Positions 1 to 9,522 are shown, counted from the first letter of the stretch. The stretch is DNA of 64,000 bases from Brevundimonas nasdae (GCF_016654005.1 NZ_JAEPWN010000004.1:248001-312000); one strand, 5' to 3'. Notes: generated by a model not told the origin, from the letters alone. Translations and numbers: made by a program.

Positions 1-31
1 GCAAGGACGCAAAAGCGAATCAAGGACGTTC

Positions 32-148
32 ATGGCACGGCAGGAAACTCCCCGCGCATCTCGCCTGGCGATAGGTCTGGCCATCGGCCTGATCTTCAGC
101 CTGGTTGCCTGGGCGGTGGCTGCGGCGGGACTTATTGAACTGCTTTGA
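32..148 (+). CDS. Small single-pass membrane protein (38 aa), function unknown
   Basis: This is a short reading frame with ATG at 32 and TGA at 146-148, preceded by an AAGGA ribosome-binding site at about 22-26. A basic N-terminus (residues 2-11) is followed by one hydrophobic segment, roughly residues 12-37, so it is predicted to be a tiny inner-membrane protein. I do not recognise a family. The good ribosome-binding site and the helix-forming composition favour a real gene, but 38 codons is too short to be certain. Confidence 0.5.
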   Translation: MARQETPRASRLAIGLAIGLIFSLVAWAVAAAGLIELL

Positions 149-178
149 TCGCCGTTCACGGCGTGGTTTAAGCGCCGC

Positions 179-721
179 ATGAAGCGTATTCTAATTCTTG
201 TCGCGACGGCTGCGACCCTGGCCGGCTGCAACGCTGGGCGGTCCGCGATGGGCGGGGCCGAACAGGTCGGCGCCGGTTTCGGTGCGGCGGTGACGGCGCC
301 TCTCGATGACCTGAACCTGCGCGCCCAGCCGATACCGATGGTGCTGCTGCAGGCGGAGTCGAATCCCTATGACCTGCGCAATCTGACCCATTGCACCACT
401 ATCGCCGCCGAGGTGGGACGGCTGGACGAGGCCCTGGGCCCCGATACGGACGAGCCGCCCAGTCAGGACGGCTCCTACCGCAGCGAACAGGCGGCGGATG
501 CGGCGGCCAAGGCCACGCTGGACGCCATTCGCGGCACGACGACCGACTTCATTCCGGGCCGCAGCTGGGTCCGCCGCCTGAGCGGCGCCGAACAGCACAG
601 CCGCCACGTCCAGTCCGCCATTCAGGCCGGACGGATGCGCCGCGCCTTCCTGAAAGGCATCGGCATGCAGCGCAACTGCAACCCGCCTGCATCGCCCAGC
701 TGGTTCCGACCGAAGAAGTAG
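179..721 (+). CDS. Putative lipoprotein, function unknown (180 aa)
   Basis: The N-terminus has a basic start, a hydrophobic core and a lipobox (LAGC, cysteine near residue 17), as expected for an outer- or inner-membrane lipoprotein processed by signal peptidase II. The rest is polar and alanine-rich with no motif I recognise. Further cysteines occur in 'THCTT' and near the C-terminus ('RNCNPP') and could form a disulfide. It lies 30 bases after the small membrane-protein frame and may be co-transcribed with it. It ends just before a palindromic-repeat half element. Secretion is well supported; the function is unknown. Confidence 0.78.
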   Translation: MKRILILVATAATLAGCNAGRSAMGGAEQVGAGFGAAVTAPLDDLNLRAQPIPMVLLQAESNPYDLRNLTHCTTIAAEVGRLDEALGPDTDEPPSQDGSYRSEQAADAAAKATLDAIRGTTTDFIPGRSWVRRLSGAEQHSRHVQSAIQAGRMRRAFLKGIGMQRNCNPPASPSWFRPKK

Positions 722-731
722 GCGCTGGGGC

Positions 732-773
732 CCCGGGTTCCGGGTTCTTCGCTTCGCTCCGCCCCGGAATGAC
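732..773. repeat. Half copy of an intergenic palindromic repeat
   Basis: These 42 bases (GTTCCGGGTTC, then TTCGCTTCGCTC, then GCCCCGGAATGAC) closely match the right arm of the longer inverted-repeat element at 17458-17582. Here the left arm is missing. The copy sits directly after the stop codon of the upstream lipoprotein gene. It is probably a decayed member of the same dispersed family. Confidence 0.55.
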
Positions 774-809
774 GATCTGAGATTTCGGGCGACTGAACGT
801 CGATTGAAC

Positions 810-1922
810 CTACCCGTTCGACGTATGCCGCGCGTGGAAGTCGCGGCGGAACTGTTCGAAACGACCCTCGGAAATCGCCGCCCGCATGGCCGCCGTCAGG
901 GCCTGATAGAAGGCGATGTTGTGCCAGCTGAGCAGCACCTTGCCGAGGATTTCGTCGGCGCGGATCAGGTGGTGCAAATAGGCTTTTGAATATTGCGACG
1001 ACGGGCCGTCGATGGTCGGGTCCAGCGGGGCCTGATCCTCGGCGAAGCGGGCGTTCTTCAGGTTCAGCGGGCCGTCCCAGGTCCAGGCTTGACCGTGGCG
1101 CCCGGCGCGCGTCGGCAGGACGCAGTCGAACATGTCCACGCCGCGATACACCGCCTCGACAAGATCGACCGGTTTGCCGACGCCCATCAGATAGCGGGGG
1201 CGGTCCTTGGGCAGGAACTCGGGCGCGTAATCCAGCACCTCGCACATGGCCTGATGGCCCTCGCCCACGGCCAGGCCGCCGATGGCGTAGCCGTCGAAGC
1301 CGATCTCCTGAAGCTGTTCCGACGACTGGCGACGCAGGTCTTCGAAGGTCGAGCCCTGCTGGATGCCGAACAGGGCCTGATGCTCGCGCTCGCCGAAGCG
1401 GGCCTTGGAGCGGGCGCCCCAGCGGATCGACAGCTCCATCGCCTTTTGCGCGGCGGGTTTTTCGGCGGGCCACGACACGCACTGGTCCAACTGCATCGAG
1501 ATGTCGGCGCCGATGCGGTCGGCCTGAATCTCGATAGAGCGTTCCGGCGTCAGGACGTGTTTGGAGCCGTCGATATGGCTGGAGAAGGTGACGGCCTCTT
1601 CCTTGACCTTGGAAATCCCGGCCAGGGACATCACCTGGAAACCGCCGCTGTCGGTCAGGATCGGCTTGTCCCAACCCATGAACCTATGCAGCCCGCCAAG
1701 GCGCTCCATCCGCTCGGGACCGGGGCGCAGCATCAGGTGATAGGTGTTGCCCAACAGGATGTCGGCGCCCGTCGCCTTGACCTGATCCAGCGTCATCGCC
1801 TTCACCGTGGCGGCGGTGCCGACCGGCATGAAGGCGGGCGTGCGGATGTCGCCGCGCGCGGTTTTCAGGACGCCTGTGCGGGCGCGGCCCTCAGTGGCGG
1901 AGATAGCGAAGGGGAAGGGCAT
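810..1922 (-). CDS. tgt: Queuine/preQ1 tRNA-guanine transglycosylase
   Basis: Tgt exchanges guanine-34 of tRNAs with GUN anticodons for preQ1, a late step of queuosine synthesis. The 370-aa protein has the TIM-barrel family motifs: LTDSGGFQ with the general base Asp91, the substrate loop GGLAVGE near 215-221, and MFDCVLPTR with the nucleophile Asp266. The three cysteines of the usual C-x-C-x2-C zinc site are absent. The corresponding stretch, about residues 303-309, reads T-I-D-G-P-S-S, while the fourth ligand, His334, is kept. The gene starts one base after the stop of the nucleotidyltransferase-like gene, in an apparent queA-X-tgt operon. Identity is certain; the missing zinc ligands are unusual. 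Confidence 0.95.
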   Translation of the reverse strand: MPFPFAISATEGRARTGVLKTARGDIRTPAFMPVGTAATVKAMTLDQVKATGADILLGNTYHLMLRPGPERMERLGGLHRFMGWDKPILTDSGGFQVMSLAGISKVKEEAVTFSSHIDGSKHVLTPERSIEIQADRIGADISMQLDQCVSWPAEKPAAQKAMELSIRWGARSKARFGEREHQALFGIQQGSTFEDLRRQSSEQLQEIGFDGYAIGGLAVGEGHQAMCEVLDYAPEFLPKDRPRYLMGVGKPVDLVEAVYRGVDMFDCVLPTRAGRHGQAWTWDGPLNLKNARFAEDQAPLDPTIDGPSSQYSKAYLHHLIRADEILGKVLLSWHNIAFYQALTAAMRAAISEGRFEQFRRDFHARHTSNG

Positions 1923-1923
1923 T

Positions 1924-2415
1924 TCAGGCGATCAGTCGTTCAAGCTGCTCGACCCGCACCAGATCCTTGGGGCGGCCGAACAGGCGGTACAGGGCGATGT
2001 GATCCCGGACGTCCGGGATGAACAGGGGGGTGTCGTCGATGAAGACCTGACGCCGCGAAGTAAAGCCTGCGGGCCGCCATTCGGCGCCGTCGCGCACCTC
2101 CAGATCGGCCATGACCTCGATCATGATCAACTGGTCCGGGGCGCGGCCGAAGACGGCGGAGCGGAACAGACCCTCGCCCGGATCGACCACCACATCACCG
2201 CCCAGTGCGGCCAGCAGGATGCGGGCGTCGCGCGGGCTGCACATGACGTCGATGTCGGGGACATGCAGATCGGTCAGGCCGTAAAGCGCCATCGCGGCGC
2301 CGCCGAAAATCCACCAGGGATCGCGCAGATCACGCGCGGCCTCGCCGATGGCGATCAGGCCGCCGCGCAGGTTTGAGGGCAGGTCGTCGTAAGGTTCGGG
2401 CGTCTGGGTTTCCAT
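1924..2415 (-). CDS. Nucleotidyltransferase-superfamily-like protein inside the queA-tgt operon (163 aa)
   Basis: I chose the ATG at 2415 ([12 protein letters not shown]) because the upstream in-frame extension is low-complexity and runs into queA. The sequence [14 protein letters not shown] followed by DIDVM resembles the G-G-x-A plus D-x-D core of minimal nucleotidyltransferase folds. The expected helix and strand pattern continues to a C-terminal region rich in hydrophobic and basic residues. The substrate cannot be deduced. It lies 73 bases after queA and one base before tgt, so it is almost certainly co-transcribed with both. The fold assignment is inferred from the short motif only. Confidence 0.7.
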   Translation of the reverse strand: METQTPEPYDDLPSNLRGGLIAIGEAARDLRDPWWIFGGAAMALYGLTDLHVPDIDVMCSPRDARILLAALGGDVVVDPGEGLFRSAVFGRAPDQLIMIEVMADLEVRDGAEWRPAGFTSRRQVFIDDTPLFIPDVRDHIALYRLFGRPKDLVRVEQLERLIA

Positions 2416-2488
2416 CAGAAGACGGGATTTAGGGGTTTGAGGCGCGATTGGCCACAGGCACAGCCGTTCGCTCCGCGCTTCCTGCGGA

Positions 2489-3589
2489 TTACGCCCGGAA
2501 CAGCAACGACCCGTCGCCGTACGAATAGAACCGATATCCGTCCGCGATCGCGTGCGCATAGGCGGCCTTCATCACGGCCTGACCGGCGAAGGCGCTGACC
2601 AGCATGAACAGGGTGGATTTGGGCAGGTGGAAGTTGGTCATCAGGACGTCGACCGCGCGGAACCGATAGCCCGGCGTGATGAAGATGGCCGTATCGCCGT
2701 GGAAGGGTTTGATCTCGCCGTCCTCGGCTGTGGCGCTTTCCAGCAGGCGCAAACTGGTGGTGCCGACGCAGATGATGCGGCCGCCAGAGGCGTGGACGGC
2801 GTTCAGGGCGGCGGCGGTTTCGCCTGAGACCTCGCCCCATTCGCTGTGCATCTTGTGGTCGGACAGGTCGTCGGCCTTGACCGGCAGGAAGGTGCCGGCG
2901 CCGACGTGCAGGGTCACGGCGTGGGTCGAGACGCCGCGCGCCCGGATGGCGTCAAGCAGGGCGGGGGTGAAGTGCAGGCCCGCCGTAGGGGCGGCGACCG
3001 ATCCGTCATGCTGGGCATAGACGGTCTGATAGTCCGAGCGGTCGCGGTCGTCCTCGGGCCGTTTGGCGGCGATATAGGGCGGCAGGGGCATGACCCCGAC
3101 ATCGCGGATGGCGTCGTCCAGCACCGGGCCGGACAGGTCGAACTTCAGCGTGATCAGGCCGTCGTCGCCCTTGGCCGTGACGGTGGCGTCCAGACGGCCC
3201 AGATCGCAGGCGGCATCGCCGTGCGCGCCGAACCTGATTCTGTCGCCGGGCTTGATGCGCTTGCCCGGCTTCATGAAGGCGGACCAGACGTCGGGGGCGT
3301 CGCGGTGGTGCAGGGTGGCCTCGACCTCGACCGTCAGGGTGTCGCCGTCCGGCCCGTCGACCGCGGGGTTCGGACGCTGGCGCACGCCCGACAGGCGGGC
3401 GGGGATCACGCGGGTGTCGTTGAACACCAGGGCGTCGCCCGGGCGCAGGAAGTCAGGCAGGTCGCGGATGATCTGGTCCTGAAGCGCATTCCCATCGACC
3501 ACCAGCAGGCGGGCGGAATCGCGCGGATCAGCCGGACGCAGGGCGATGCGGTCCTCGGGCAGGTCGAAATCGAAATCAGCAGTCTTCAT
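2489..3589 (-). CDS. queA: S-adenosylmethionine:tRNA ribosyltransferase-isomerase
   Basis: QueA transfers and isomerises the ribosyl moiety of S-adenosylmethionine onto preQ1 in tRNA, giving epoxyqueuosine. The 366-aa length and the conserved blocks fit the family: N-terminal [48 protein letters not shown], and C-terminal [19 protein letters not shown]. The start codon at 3589 gives the normal N-terminus. It is the first gene of an operon with the nucleotidyltransferase-like gene and tgt. The next enzymes upstream in the pathway (queC, queE, queD) are encoded about 12 kb away. Confidence 0.97.
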   Translation of the reverse strand: MKTADFDFDLPEDRIALRPADPRDSARLLVVDGNALQDQIIRDLPDFLRPGDALVFNDTRVIPARLSGVRQRPNPAVDGPDGDTLTVEVEATLHHRDAPDVWSAFMKPGKRIKPGDRIRFGAHGDAACDLGRLDATVTAKGDDGLITLKFDLSGPVLDDAIRDVGVMPLPPYIAAKRPEDDRDRSDYQTVYAQHDGSVAAPTAGLHFTPALLDAIRARGVSTHAVTLHVGAGTFLPVKADDLSDHKMHSEWGEVSGETAAALNAVHASGGRIICVGTTSLRLLESATAEDGEIKPFHGDTAIFITPGYRFRAVDVLMTNFHLPKSTLFMLVSAFAGQAVMKAAYAHAIADGYRFYSYGDGSLLFRA

Positions 3590-3712
3590 CGGGCGCTCTA
3601 TACGAGCGTCGGGCGGGGTGCGCCATGATTTGGGTGAGGGGGGCGGAAAGCGGGCGTGGTGAATTTCAGCTAGGGGTGGGTAGCAGACCAGAGGCTTTCC
3701 AGTGACAGCCCT

Positions 3713-4222
3713 TCAGTGCCTCGTTTCAGAGGGAGGCATGGAGGTCGGAAACGGCGAAGGAAGCTCGGTTGTTGCAGACGAGGCGCTTAGACGCGCCTCC
3801 TCGACGCGCGTCGCCACCGCGCTAATGAGTTCAGCTTTCTGCTCCGCTGCCTGATCGTCGGCCCAGTTGTTCAGATCATCACCGGTTGCCCCCGTCATCA
3901 GCGCTGGCAACCGCATTGCGATGCCCCGAGCGAGGCGTTTGACGATCGGGAAACAACTGTCCGCGACTGCAATCGCTACCGCCGAGTGAGGTAAAGTTGG
4001 GTCACCCTGTCCCACCTCTCGCTCTATGCAAGTGTTGAAGTCTGCCATGATCGGCCGCTGATCGACCTCCCGGGCCCAGATCAGCGTCTCGAACGCCTCC
4101 CGGTCTTTCGCGGGCAGGGCCGCGAGAAGCTCAGAGCGCTCCTTTTCTGTAAGCGGCTTCTCAAACTCCGCTGACGCACAACCAGACACTAGGAGGCCAA
4201 CGACGAGCAGAATATTTCGCAC
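3713..4222 (-). CDS. Putative lipoprotein, function unknown (169 aa)
   Basis: A short hydrophobic N-terminus ends in a lipobox (VSGC, cysteine near residue 15), so export and lipidation are predicted. The mature part is helical and charged, with a stretch about 22-60 resembling a coiled or helical bundle (LTEKERSELLAAL), then a Ser/Pro-rich tail. I recognise no family. It stands alone, with gaps of about 120 and 200 bases on either side in which I see no clear site. Its base composition is less GC-rich than its neighbours. Confidence 0.6.
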   Translation of the reverse strand: MRNILLVVGLLVSGCASAEFEKPLTEKERSELLAALPAKDREAFETLIWAREVDQRPIMADFNTCIEREVGQGDPTLPHSAVAIAVADSCFPIVKRLARGIAMRLPALMTGATGDDLNNWADDQAAEQKAELISAVATRVEEARLSASSATTELPSPFPTSMPPSETRH

Positions 4223-4426
4223 CCCACGCTCCCTCTAAAGCACTCAGCATATTGGATCTTTGTGCTGATGGCTGAGCCGATGTGCCGTTGAACGACATAG
4301 ATTGACTGACTCTGTAAATAACCGCAACGGGTCGGAGCACGACATTGGCGTCAGGCCCGGAACCAGACATCGATCGTAGGGCTGAAAGCAGACCAACTGA
4401 ACCGCCGCTCGGGGTGGGAAGCTGAC

Positions 4427-4756
4427 CTAGTTCACTGCCGCCTCGCACCGCGCCAGCAAGCTCACAAGCGTCTCCGCCTCCCCGACGTCATAGACGCCAG
4501 TGGCGGACAGGTAGAGAAGTAGCAGGGCGCGAAGATCGTCGGGCTTGGGTGATAGCCCCTCCACCTGCGCAATGCGCACCCGGTCTCCTATGGCTTCCAG
4601 CTTGAAGACTTGACCGGCGGGGCCGTAGGCTACGGGATAGACGCCATTCCGCACATCGATGGCTTCAAGGTGCGTTTCGGCTTGCTGAACTGATGAATAA
4701 AACAGGGTGGGCTCATCAGCCGCCACCACCAGTTCTATCTTCGCCTTGCTTGCCAT
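4427..4756 (-). CDS. Hypothetical protein (109 aa)
   Basis: This short, probably cytoplasmic protein begins MASKAKIELVV and ends with a helical region (LVSLLARCEAAVN). There is no signal peptide, membrane segment or motif I recognise. The alternating hydrophobic pattern in residues 5-65 suggests a small alpha/beta fold. It stands alone upstream of dadA on the same strand with about 35 bases between its stop and that of a possible antisense frame. It is kept because codon use looks like real coding sequence, but the evidence is modest. Confidence 0.5.
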   Translation of the reverse strand: MASKAKIELVVAADEPTLFYSSVQQAETHLEAIDVRNGVYPVAYGPAGQVFKLEAIGDRVRIAQVEGLSPKPDDLRALLLLYLSATGVYDVGEAETLVSLLARCEAAVN

Positions 4757-4847
4757 GCGTCATCTTTATCCCTCGGCCTAACGTCCGCAATGGGTCGAGA
4801 AGAGATATTGCGGCTGACCCATGGAGCAGACGCTGGATGTCAGCCCT

Positions 4848-6134
4848 TCATCCGAACCCGGGGGCGAATGCGCCAGCCCATGATCCATAGCGGTTCAGGG
4901 ACAGGTCGTGGGTCTCGATCTCGGGCTTGGCGCCGCCCAGGGTGTCGGCCAGAACGCGGGCGGAGCCGCAGGCCATGGTCCAGCCCAGGGTGCCGTGGCC
5001 GGTATTCAGATACAGGCCGGGAAGCGCAGTGGCGCCGATGACGGGCGTGCCGTCGGGGGTCATGGGGCGCAGGCCGGACCAGTAGCTGGCGCCCTTCAGG
5101 TCGCCGCCGCCGGGGAACAGGCTGCCGACCGACTGTTCCAGCGTCTCGCGGCGCAGGTGGGGCAGGCTGTTGTTATAACCGGACAGTTCGGCCATGCCGC
5201 CGACGCGGATGCGGTCGCCCAGGCGCGTGATGGCGACCTTGTAGCTTTCGTCCATGACGGTCGAGACGGGCGCGCGGGCGGCGTCGGTGATCCGAGCCGT
5301 GATCGAATAGCCCTTCACCGGATAGACCGGCAGTTTCAGGCCCAGCGGCGCGACCATCTGCGGGGAATAGGAACCCAGCGCCACCACGACGGCGTCGGCC
5401 AGAAGCGTGCCGATGCTGGTGCGGGCGCCCACGACGCGGCCGTTGGTTTCGGTCAGGCCGTGAATCTGGACGCCGTTGTGGAAGACCACGCCCTGTTCCG
5501 CCGCCAGTTTCGCCAAGGCGTTGGTGAACAGGAAACAGTCGCCCGTCTCGTCGTTCGGCAGGCGCAGGCCGCCGACGAAGGGGACGTCTGACGCAGCCAG
5601 ACCCGGCTCTGCGGCGATACATCCTGCGGGGTCCAGAACCTCGCATGGCACGCCCTGGGCGCGCAGGACATCGACGTCCTTATGCACGTCGGCCAGCTGT
5701 TTTTCGGTGCGGAACAACTGCAGCGTGCCTTGCTCTCGTCCGTCATAGGCGATGCTGGTCTGGCGACGCAGCAGGTCCAGCTGGTCGCGGCTGTATTCGG
5801 CCAGACGCACCATCCGGCCCTTGTTCAGCGCATAGCGGGCGTGGGTGCAGTTGCGCAGCATGGCCAGGGTCCAGCGGATCATGGCCATGTCCAGTTGCGG
5901 GCGGATGATCAGGGGCGCGTGGCGCATCAGCAACCATTTCATCGCCTTGACCGGGATCGAGGGGGCGGCCCACGGCGCGGAATAGCCGGGCGAGACCTGG
6001 CCCGCATTGGCGAAGCTGGTCTCCAGCGCCGGGCCGCTTTCGCGGTCGACCACGACCACCTCATGCCCGGCCTGATTGAGATACCAGGCGGTGGTGACGC
6101 CGATGACGCCTGAACCAAGCACCAGAACCCGCAT
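4848..6134 (-). CDS. dadA: D-amino acid dehydrogenase
   Basis: DadA is a membrane-associated FAD enzyme that oxidatively deaminates D-amino acids, classically D-alanine, to 2-oxo acids. The 428-aa length matches the family. The N-terminal dinucleotide-binding site ([15 protein letters not shown], residues 4-18, acidic Asp36 ending strand 2), the block '[11 protein letters not shown]' and the C-terminal [33 protein letters not shown] are hallmarks. A divergently transcribed Lrp-type regulator starts 128 bases away, as expected for a substrate-induced catabolic gene. The shared 6135-6262 gap is the likely control region. Confidence 0.93.
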   Translation of the reverse strand: MRVLVLGSGVIGVTTAWYLNQAGHEVVVVDRESGPALETSFANAGQVSPGYSAPWAAPSIPVKAMKWLLMRHAPLIIRPQLDMAMIRWTLAMLRNCTHARYALNKGRMVRLAEYSRDQLDLLRRQTSIAYDGREQGTLQLFRTEKQLADVHKDVDVLRAQGVPCEVLDPAGCIAAEPGLAASDVPFVGGLRLPNDETGDCFLFTNALAKLAAEQGVVFHNGVQIHGLTETNGRVVGARTSIGTLLADAVVVALGSYSPQMVAPLGLKLPVYPVKGYSITARITDAARAPVSTVMDESYKVAITRLGDRIRVGGMAELSGYNNSLPHLRRETLEQSVGSLFPGGGDLKGASYWSGLRPMTPDGTPVIGATALPGLYLNTGHGTLGWTMACGSARVLADTLGGAKPEIETHDLSLNRYGSWAGAFAPGFG

Positions 6135-6262
6135 GTGACGCTTCCAAGTTAGTCTTGGGCCGAAGTTACCCTTGCGTCGTTCGATGATCCTGCCTGTTTG
6201 CGCAATGATCGGCGACTGATAGAGGGTTTAAGCAATTATCTGCGGTCAGAAGGTGAAAAATT

Positions 6263-6712
6263 GTGACCCTGCTCGATCCTGTCGATCAACGCATCCTGCA
6301 GCGCCTGCGCGCGGACGGGCGGATCAGCAATGCGGACCTGGCGTCTGCGGTCGGGCTGTCGCCGTCCGCCTGTCTGCGGCGGGTGCGTCGGCTGGAGGAG
6401 CGGGGCGTGATCCGGGGCTATGCCGCCGTCCTGGCCAATGATGCCGACGACGGGGTGGTGGCCTATGTCGAGATCACGCTGGAGAAACAGACCGACGACC
6501 ATATGCGTCGCTTCGAGGCGGCGGTCAGGAACCACCCGGAAATCCGCGACTGTTATCTGATGGCGGGGGAGGCGGACTATATCGTGCGGGCCGTGGCGCC
6601 CGACATCGCCGCCTATGAGGTGATCCACAAAGACGTGCTGTCGCGCCTGCCCGGCGTGTCGCGCATCCATTCCAGCCTGGCGATCCGCAACGTGCTGGCG
6701 GCGGGGGGCTGA
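6263..6712 (+). CDS. Lrp/AsnC-family transcriptional regulator, probably controls dadA
   Basis: The 149-aa protein has an N-terminal winged-helix domain (LDPVDQRILQRLRADGRISNADLA, then 'GLSPSACLRRVRRLEERGVIRGY') and a C-terminal RAM effector-binding domain (about 65-145, with 'CYLMAGEADYIVRAVAPD'). Translation appears to start at GTG 6263. It is divergent from dadA, the arrangement known for dadR-type regulators of D/L-alanine catabolism, so dadA is its likely target and an amino acid its likely effector. That link is inferred from position only. Confidence 0.92.
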   Translation: MTLLDPVDQRILQRLRADGRISNADLASAVGLSPSACLRRVRRLEERGVIRGYAAVLANDADDGVVAYVEITLEKQTDDHMRRFEAAVRNHPEIRDCYLMAGEADYIVRAVAPDIAAYEVIHKDVLSRLPGVSRIHSSLAIRNVLAAGG

Positions 6713-6742
6713 ACCTCTTTCCCGCGACGGGGTTGAGGTGTG

Positions 6743-7213
6743 ATGAAAAGCCTCAGCCTGCTGCCTTCAGTCCTTATCGGCGCCGTGGCCAGCGCCCGAT
6801 CCATGACGCCCATGGCGGCGATTGCGGCGGCGCGCTTGGCGCATCAGGGCACGCCGGGACGGCTGGTGCTGCTGGATCATCCGCTGTTCAAGGTCGGCGC
6901 CTTGTTCATGGGCGTGGGCGAACTGCTGGGCGACAAAATGAAGTCGGCCCCGGACCGCACCGTGTTTTTGGGGCTGCTGGCGCGGGTGATGAGCGCAGGC
7001 ATCGCCGGAGCGGCCCTGGCGCCGCGCGGGCGCGAACGGCTGGGCGCGGGACTGGCGGTCGGGACCGCCGTGCCGCTGGCCTATCTGACGCTGGCGGGAC
7101 GCAAGCGGGCGATGGCGCGGATCGGCCAGACCCGAAGCGGGCTGATTGAGGACGCCTTTGTCGTGGCGGCAGGCGCGGCGGTGGTGGCGATGGCGCTGCG
7201 CGGGCGGCGGTAG
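6743..7213 (+). CDS. DUF4126-like integral membrane protein (156 aa)
   Basis: The start is taken at ATG 6743 because GAGG lies at the right distance; a GTG at 6740 adds one residue. The protein has several hydrophobic, glycine/alanine-rich helices separated by short basic loops. The N-terminal ASARSMTPMAAIA and the central 'GELLGDKMKSAPDR' resemble DUF4126 proteins. That family has no firm biochemical function. It follows the Lrp-type gene by 30 bases on the same strand and might be co-transcribed. The family call is from pattern memory and is moderately sure. Confidence 0.72.
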   Translation: MKSLSLLPSVLIGAVASARSMTPMAAIAAARLAHQGTPGRLVLLDHPLFKVGALFMGVGELLGDKMKSAPDRTVFLGLLARVMSAGIAGAALAPRGRERLGAGLAVGTAVPLAYLTLAGRKRAMARIGQTRSGLIEDAFVVAAGAAVVAMALRGRR

Positions 7214-7293
7214 GTTTCACGCAAGGGAAGGCGGTCCTAGACACGCGGCTGCCCATGCCGATAGTGCGGCGACCATCTGACAGGAGTTGTTCC

Positions 7294-7638
7294 ATGATCA
7301 CCCGCATCCAGCCCGGCGCCCGCATGAGCGAGGCGGTGATCCATGGCGACACCATCTATCTGTCGGGACAGGTGGGCGAACCGGGCGATGACGTGATCGC
7401 CCAGACCAAGACCGCCCTGGCCGAGATCGAAGCCCTGCTGGCCGAGGCGGGCAGCGACAAGTCGAAGATCCTGATGGCCCAGATCTGGCTGGCCGACATC
7501 GCTGATTTCGAGGCGATGAACAGCGTCTGGGACGCCTGGGTCGACACCGCCAATCCGCCCGCCCGCGCGACGGGGGAAAGCAGGCTGGCGGCGCCGGAGT
7601 ATCTGGTCGAGATCATCGTCACCGCCGCAAAGGGCTGA
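7294..7638 (+). CDS. RidA/YjgF/Rid family enamine/imine deaminase-like protein
   Basis: RidA-type proteins hydrolyse reactive 2-aminoacrylate and related imines released by PLP enzymes. The ATG at 7294, with AGGAG ten bases upstream, gives a 114-aa protein of normal family length. The conserved C-terminal half is clear: 'ADFEAMNSVWDAWVD', then 'PPARATGESRLAAPEYLVEI' with the substrate-carboxylate arginine in the P-A-R motif and a glutamate near the end. The close linkage to amino-acid catabolism (dadA and its regulator) is compatible with detoxification of amino-acid-derived imines. Confidence 0.9.
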   Translation: MITRIQPGARMSEAVIHGDTIYLSGQVGEPGDDVIAQTKTALAEIEALLAEAGSDKSKILMAQIWLADIADFEAMNSVWDAWVDTANPPARATGESRLAAPEYLVEIIVTAAKG

Positions 7639-7702
7639 AAGCCCGCCAGCAATGGGCGGCAGACGGTTGACCGCGCGGTTTGCAGCCTGCAAACCGCCGC
7701 CC

Positions 7703-9382
7703 ATGCTACAGAACCTCGAAACTCTCGCCCGCGAGGCCAAGTCCTGGCCGTTTGAGCAAGCCCGCAATCTTCTGGCCCATGTGCTGAAGAAACGGCTGGC
7801 GGAGGCCGAGCGCGCCGAGGCGAAGGCCCTGATCGACGCGGGCAAGGCCGACGAGGCCCTGGCCAAGTTCGAGGCCCTGCGCCGCCCGGTGATCCTGGAG
7901 ACGGGTTACGGCCCGTCCGGCCTGCCGCACATGGGCACGTTCGGCGAAGTGGCGCGCACGACCATGGTGCGCAACGCCTTCCGCGCCCTGACCGGCGATC
8001 ACTGGAAGACGCGCCTGATCGCGTTCAGCGACGACATGGACGGCCTGCGCAAGGTGCCGGAAGGCGTGCCGAACCCCGAAATCCTGACCGAAGACCTGCA
8101 CAAGCCCCTGACCGTGGTGCGCGACCCGTTCGGCACGCATGACAGTTTCGGGGCGCACAACAATGCGCGTCTGCGGGCGTTCCTGGACAGTTTCGGGTTC
8201 GACTATGAGTTCATGTCCTCGACCGAAACCTACAGGTCCGGGCGGTTCGACGCGACCCTGCTGACCCTGCTGGAGCGGTTCGACGCGGTTCAGGCCATCA
8301 TGCTGCCGACGCTGGGCGAGGAGCGGCGCGCGACCTATTCGCCCTTCCTGCCGGTCAGCCCCATCACCGGCCATGTGCTGCAGGTGCCGACGCTGGACCG
8401 CAACGTCGAGAAGGGGACGATCACCTTCGAAGACCCTGCAGGCGAACCGGGCAACCGCACCGAGGTTCCGGTCACCGGCGGCCATGTGAAGCTGCAGTGG
8501 AAGCCTGATTGGGCCATGCGCTGGGTCGCGCTGGACATCGACTATGAGATGTCGGGCAAGGACCTGATCGAGAGCGTGCGTGAAAGCTCCAAGGTCTGCC
8601 GCGCCCTGGGCGGCACGCCGCCGGAAGGCTTCAACTACGAACTGTTCCTGGATATCGAGGGCAAGAAGATCTCGAAGTCCAAGGGCAACGGCCTGACGAT
8701 GGACGAATGGCTGCGCTACGGCACGCCCGAGAGCCTGTCGTGGTACATGTTCCAGTCGCCCAAGTCGGCCAAGTCGTTGCACTTCAACGTCATTCCGCGC
8801 GCGATCGACGACTATCTGGCCTTCATCGAAAGCTACAAGACGCAGGAGTCGGCCAAGCGGATCGACAACGCCGTATGGTCGATCCATGCAGGCGATCCGC
8901 CGACCCACACCTCGCCGGTGTCGTTCGCCCTGCTGCTGAACCTGGTGGGCGTGGCCAATGCGTCGGACAAGGCGCAGCTGTGGGCCTATTTCGCCAAATA
9001 TCTGCCGAATGCGACGCCTGAGAACGAGCCGCTGCTGGACCGGCTGATGGACCACGCGCTGAACTACTACGAGGACTTCGTGAAGCCCTCCAAGTCGTAC
9101 CGCCTGCCGGACGACAAGGAGAAGGCGGCGCTGCTGGATCTGGCGGCGCGTCTGAAGGCTCTGCCCGCCGATACGACGGATGGCGAGTTGATCCAGAACG
9201 AGGTCTATGCGGTGGGCAAGGAACACGCCTTTGAGCCGCTGCGGGCCTGGTTCGGGGCGCTGTACGAAGTGCTGCTGGGCGCGTCGCAGGGGCCGCGCTT
9301 CGGTTCGTTCGCCGCCATCTATGGCCTGTCGCAGACGATTGCGCTGATCGAGGCAGGCGCGAACGGCGAGCTGGCGAAATAG
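7703..9382 (+). CDS. lysK: Class I lysyl-tRNA synthetase
   Basis: This enzyme charges tRNA-Lys. It belongs to the class I (archaeal-type) enzymes that many alphaproteobacteria use instead of class II LysS. The Rossmann catalytic domain has a HIGH-like sequence, PSGLPHMG (residues 71-78), and a KMSKS-equivalent, KISKSKG (322-328). The C-terminal helical anticodon-binding domain follows. The ATG at 7703 (MLQNLETLAR) yields 559 aa. A longer in-frame extension to 7652 is not conserved-looking. The gene ends eight bases before a hairpin that may terminate it. Confidence 0.96.
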   Translation: MLQNLETLAREAKSWPFEQARNLLAHVLKKRLAEAERAEAKALIDAGKADEALAKFEALRRPVILETGYGPSGLPHMGTFGEVARTTMVRNAFRALTGDHWKTRLIAFSDDMDGLRKVPEGVPNPEILTEDLHKPLTVVRDPFGTHDSFGAHNNARLRAFLDSFGFDYEFMSSTETYRSGRFDATLLTLLERFDAVQAIMLPTLGEERRATYSPFLPVSPITGHVLQVPTLDRNVEKGTITFEDPAGEPGNRTEVPVTGGHVKLQWKPDWAMRWVALDIDYEMSGKDLIESVRESSKVCRALGGTPPEGFNYELFLDIEGKKISKSKGNGLTMDEWLRYGTPESLSWYMFQSPKSAKSLHFNVIPRAIDDYLAFIESYKTQESAKRIDNAVWSIHAGDPPTHTSPVSFALLLNLVGVANASDKAQLWAYFAKYLPNATPENEPLLDRLMDHALNYYEDFVKPSKSYRLPDDKEKAALLDLAARLKALPADTTDGELIQNEVYAVGKEHAFEPLRAWFGALYEVLLGASQGPRFGSFAAIYGLSQTIALIEAGANGELAK

Positions 9383-9389
9383 GATTGAG

Positions 9390-9412
9390 AAGGGCGGCGT
9401 CATGCCGCCCTT
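9390..9412 (+). terminator. Hairpin after lysK, probable weak terminator
   Basis: A perfect 9-bp stem (AAGGGCGGC / GCCGCCCTT) with a GTCAT loop begins eight bases after the lysK stop codon. The following bases (CGCTG) contain no T-run, so it may act as a Rho-dependent or RNA-stabilising 3' end and not as a classical intrinsic terminator. Confidence 0.5.
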
Positions 9413-9522
9413 CGCTGCCGTCTCAACAAACATGAACCGAAAATAACGGCGAGGCTGGGGGAGCCTTCAGGTTGGGCTGTGCATTGTGACCTTCATCGAC
9501 AACGCGATGACAGGAGACAGCC

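Noticed and set aside
7706..9433. A 575-codon minus-strand open frame antisense to lysK
   Set aside because: Arg/Gln/Gly-rich shadow sequence with no family resemblance; lysK has clear synthetase motifs.
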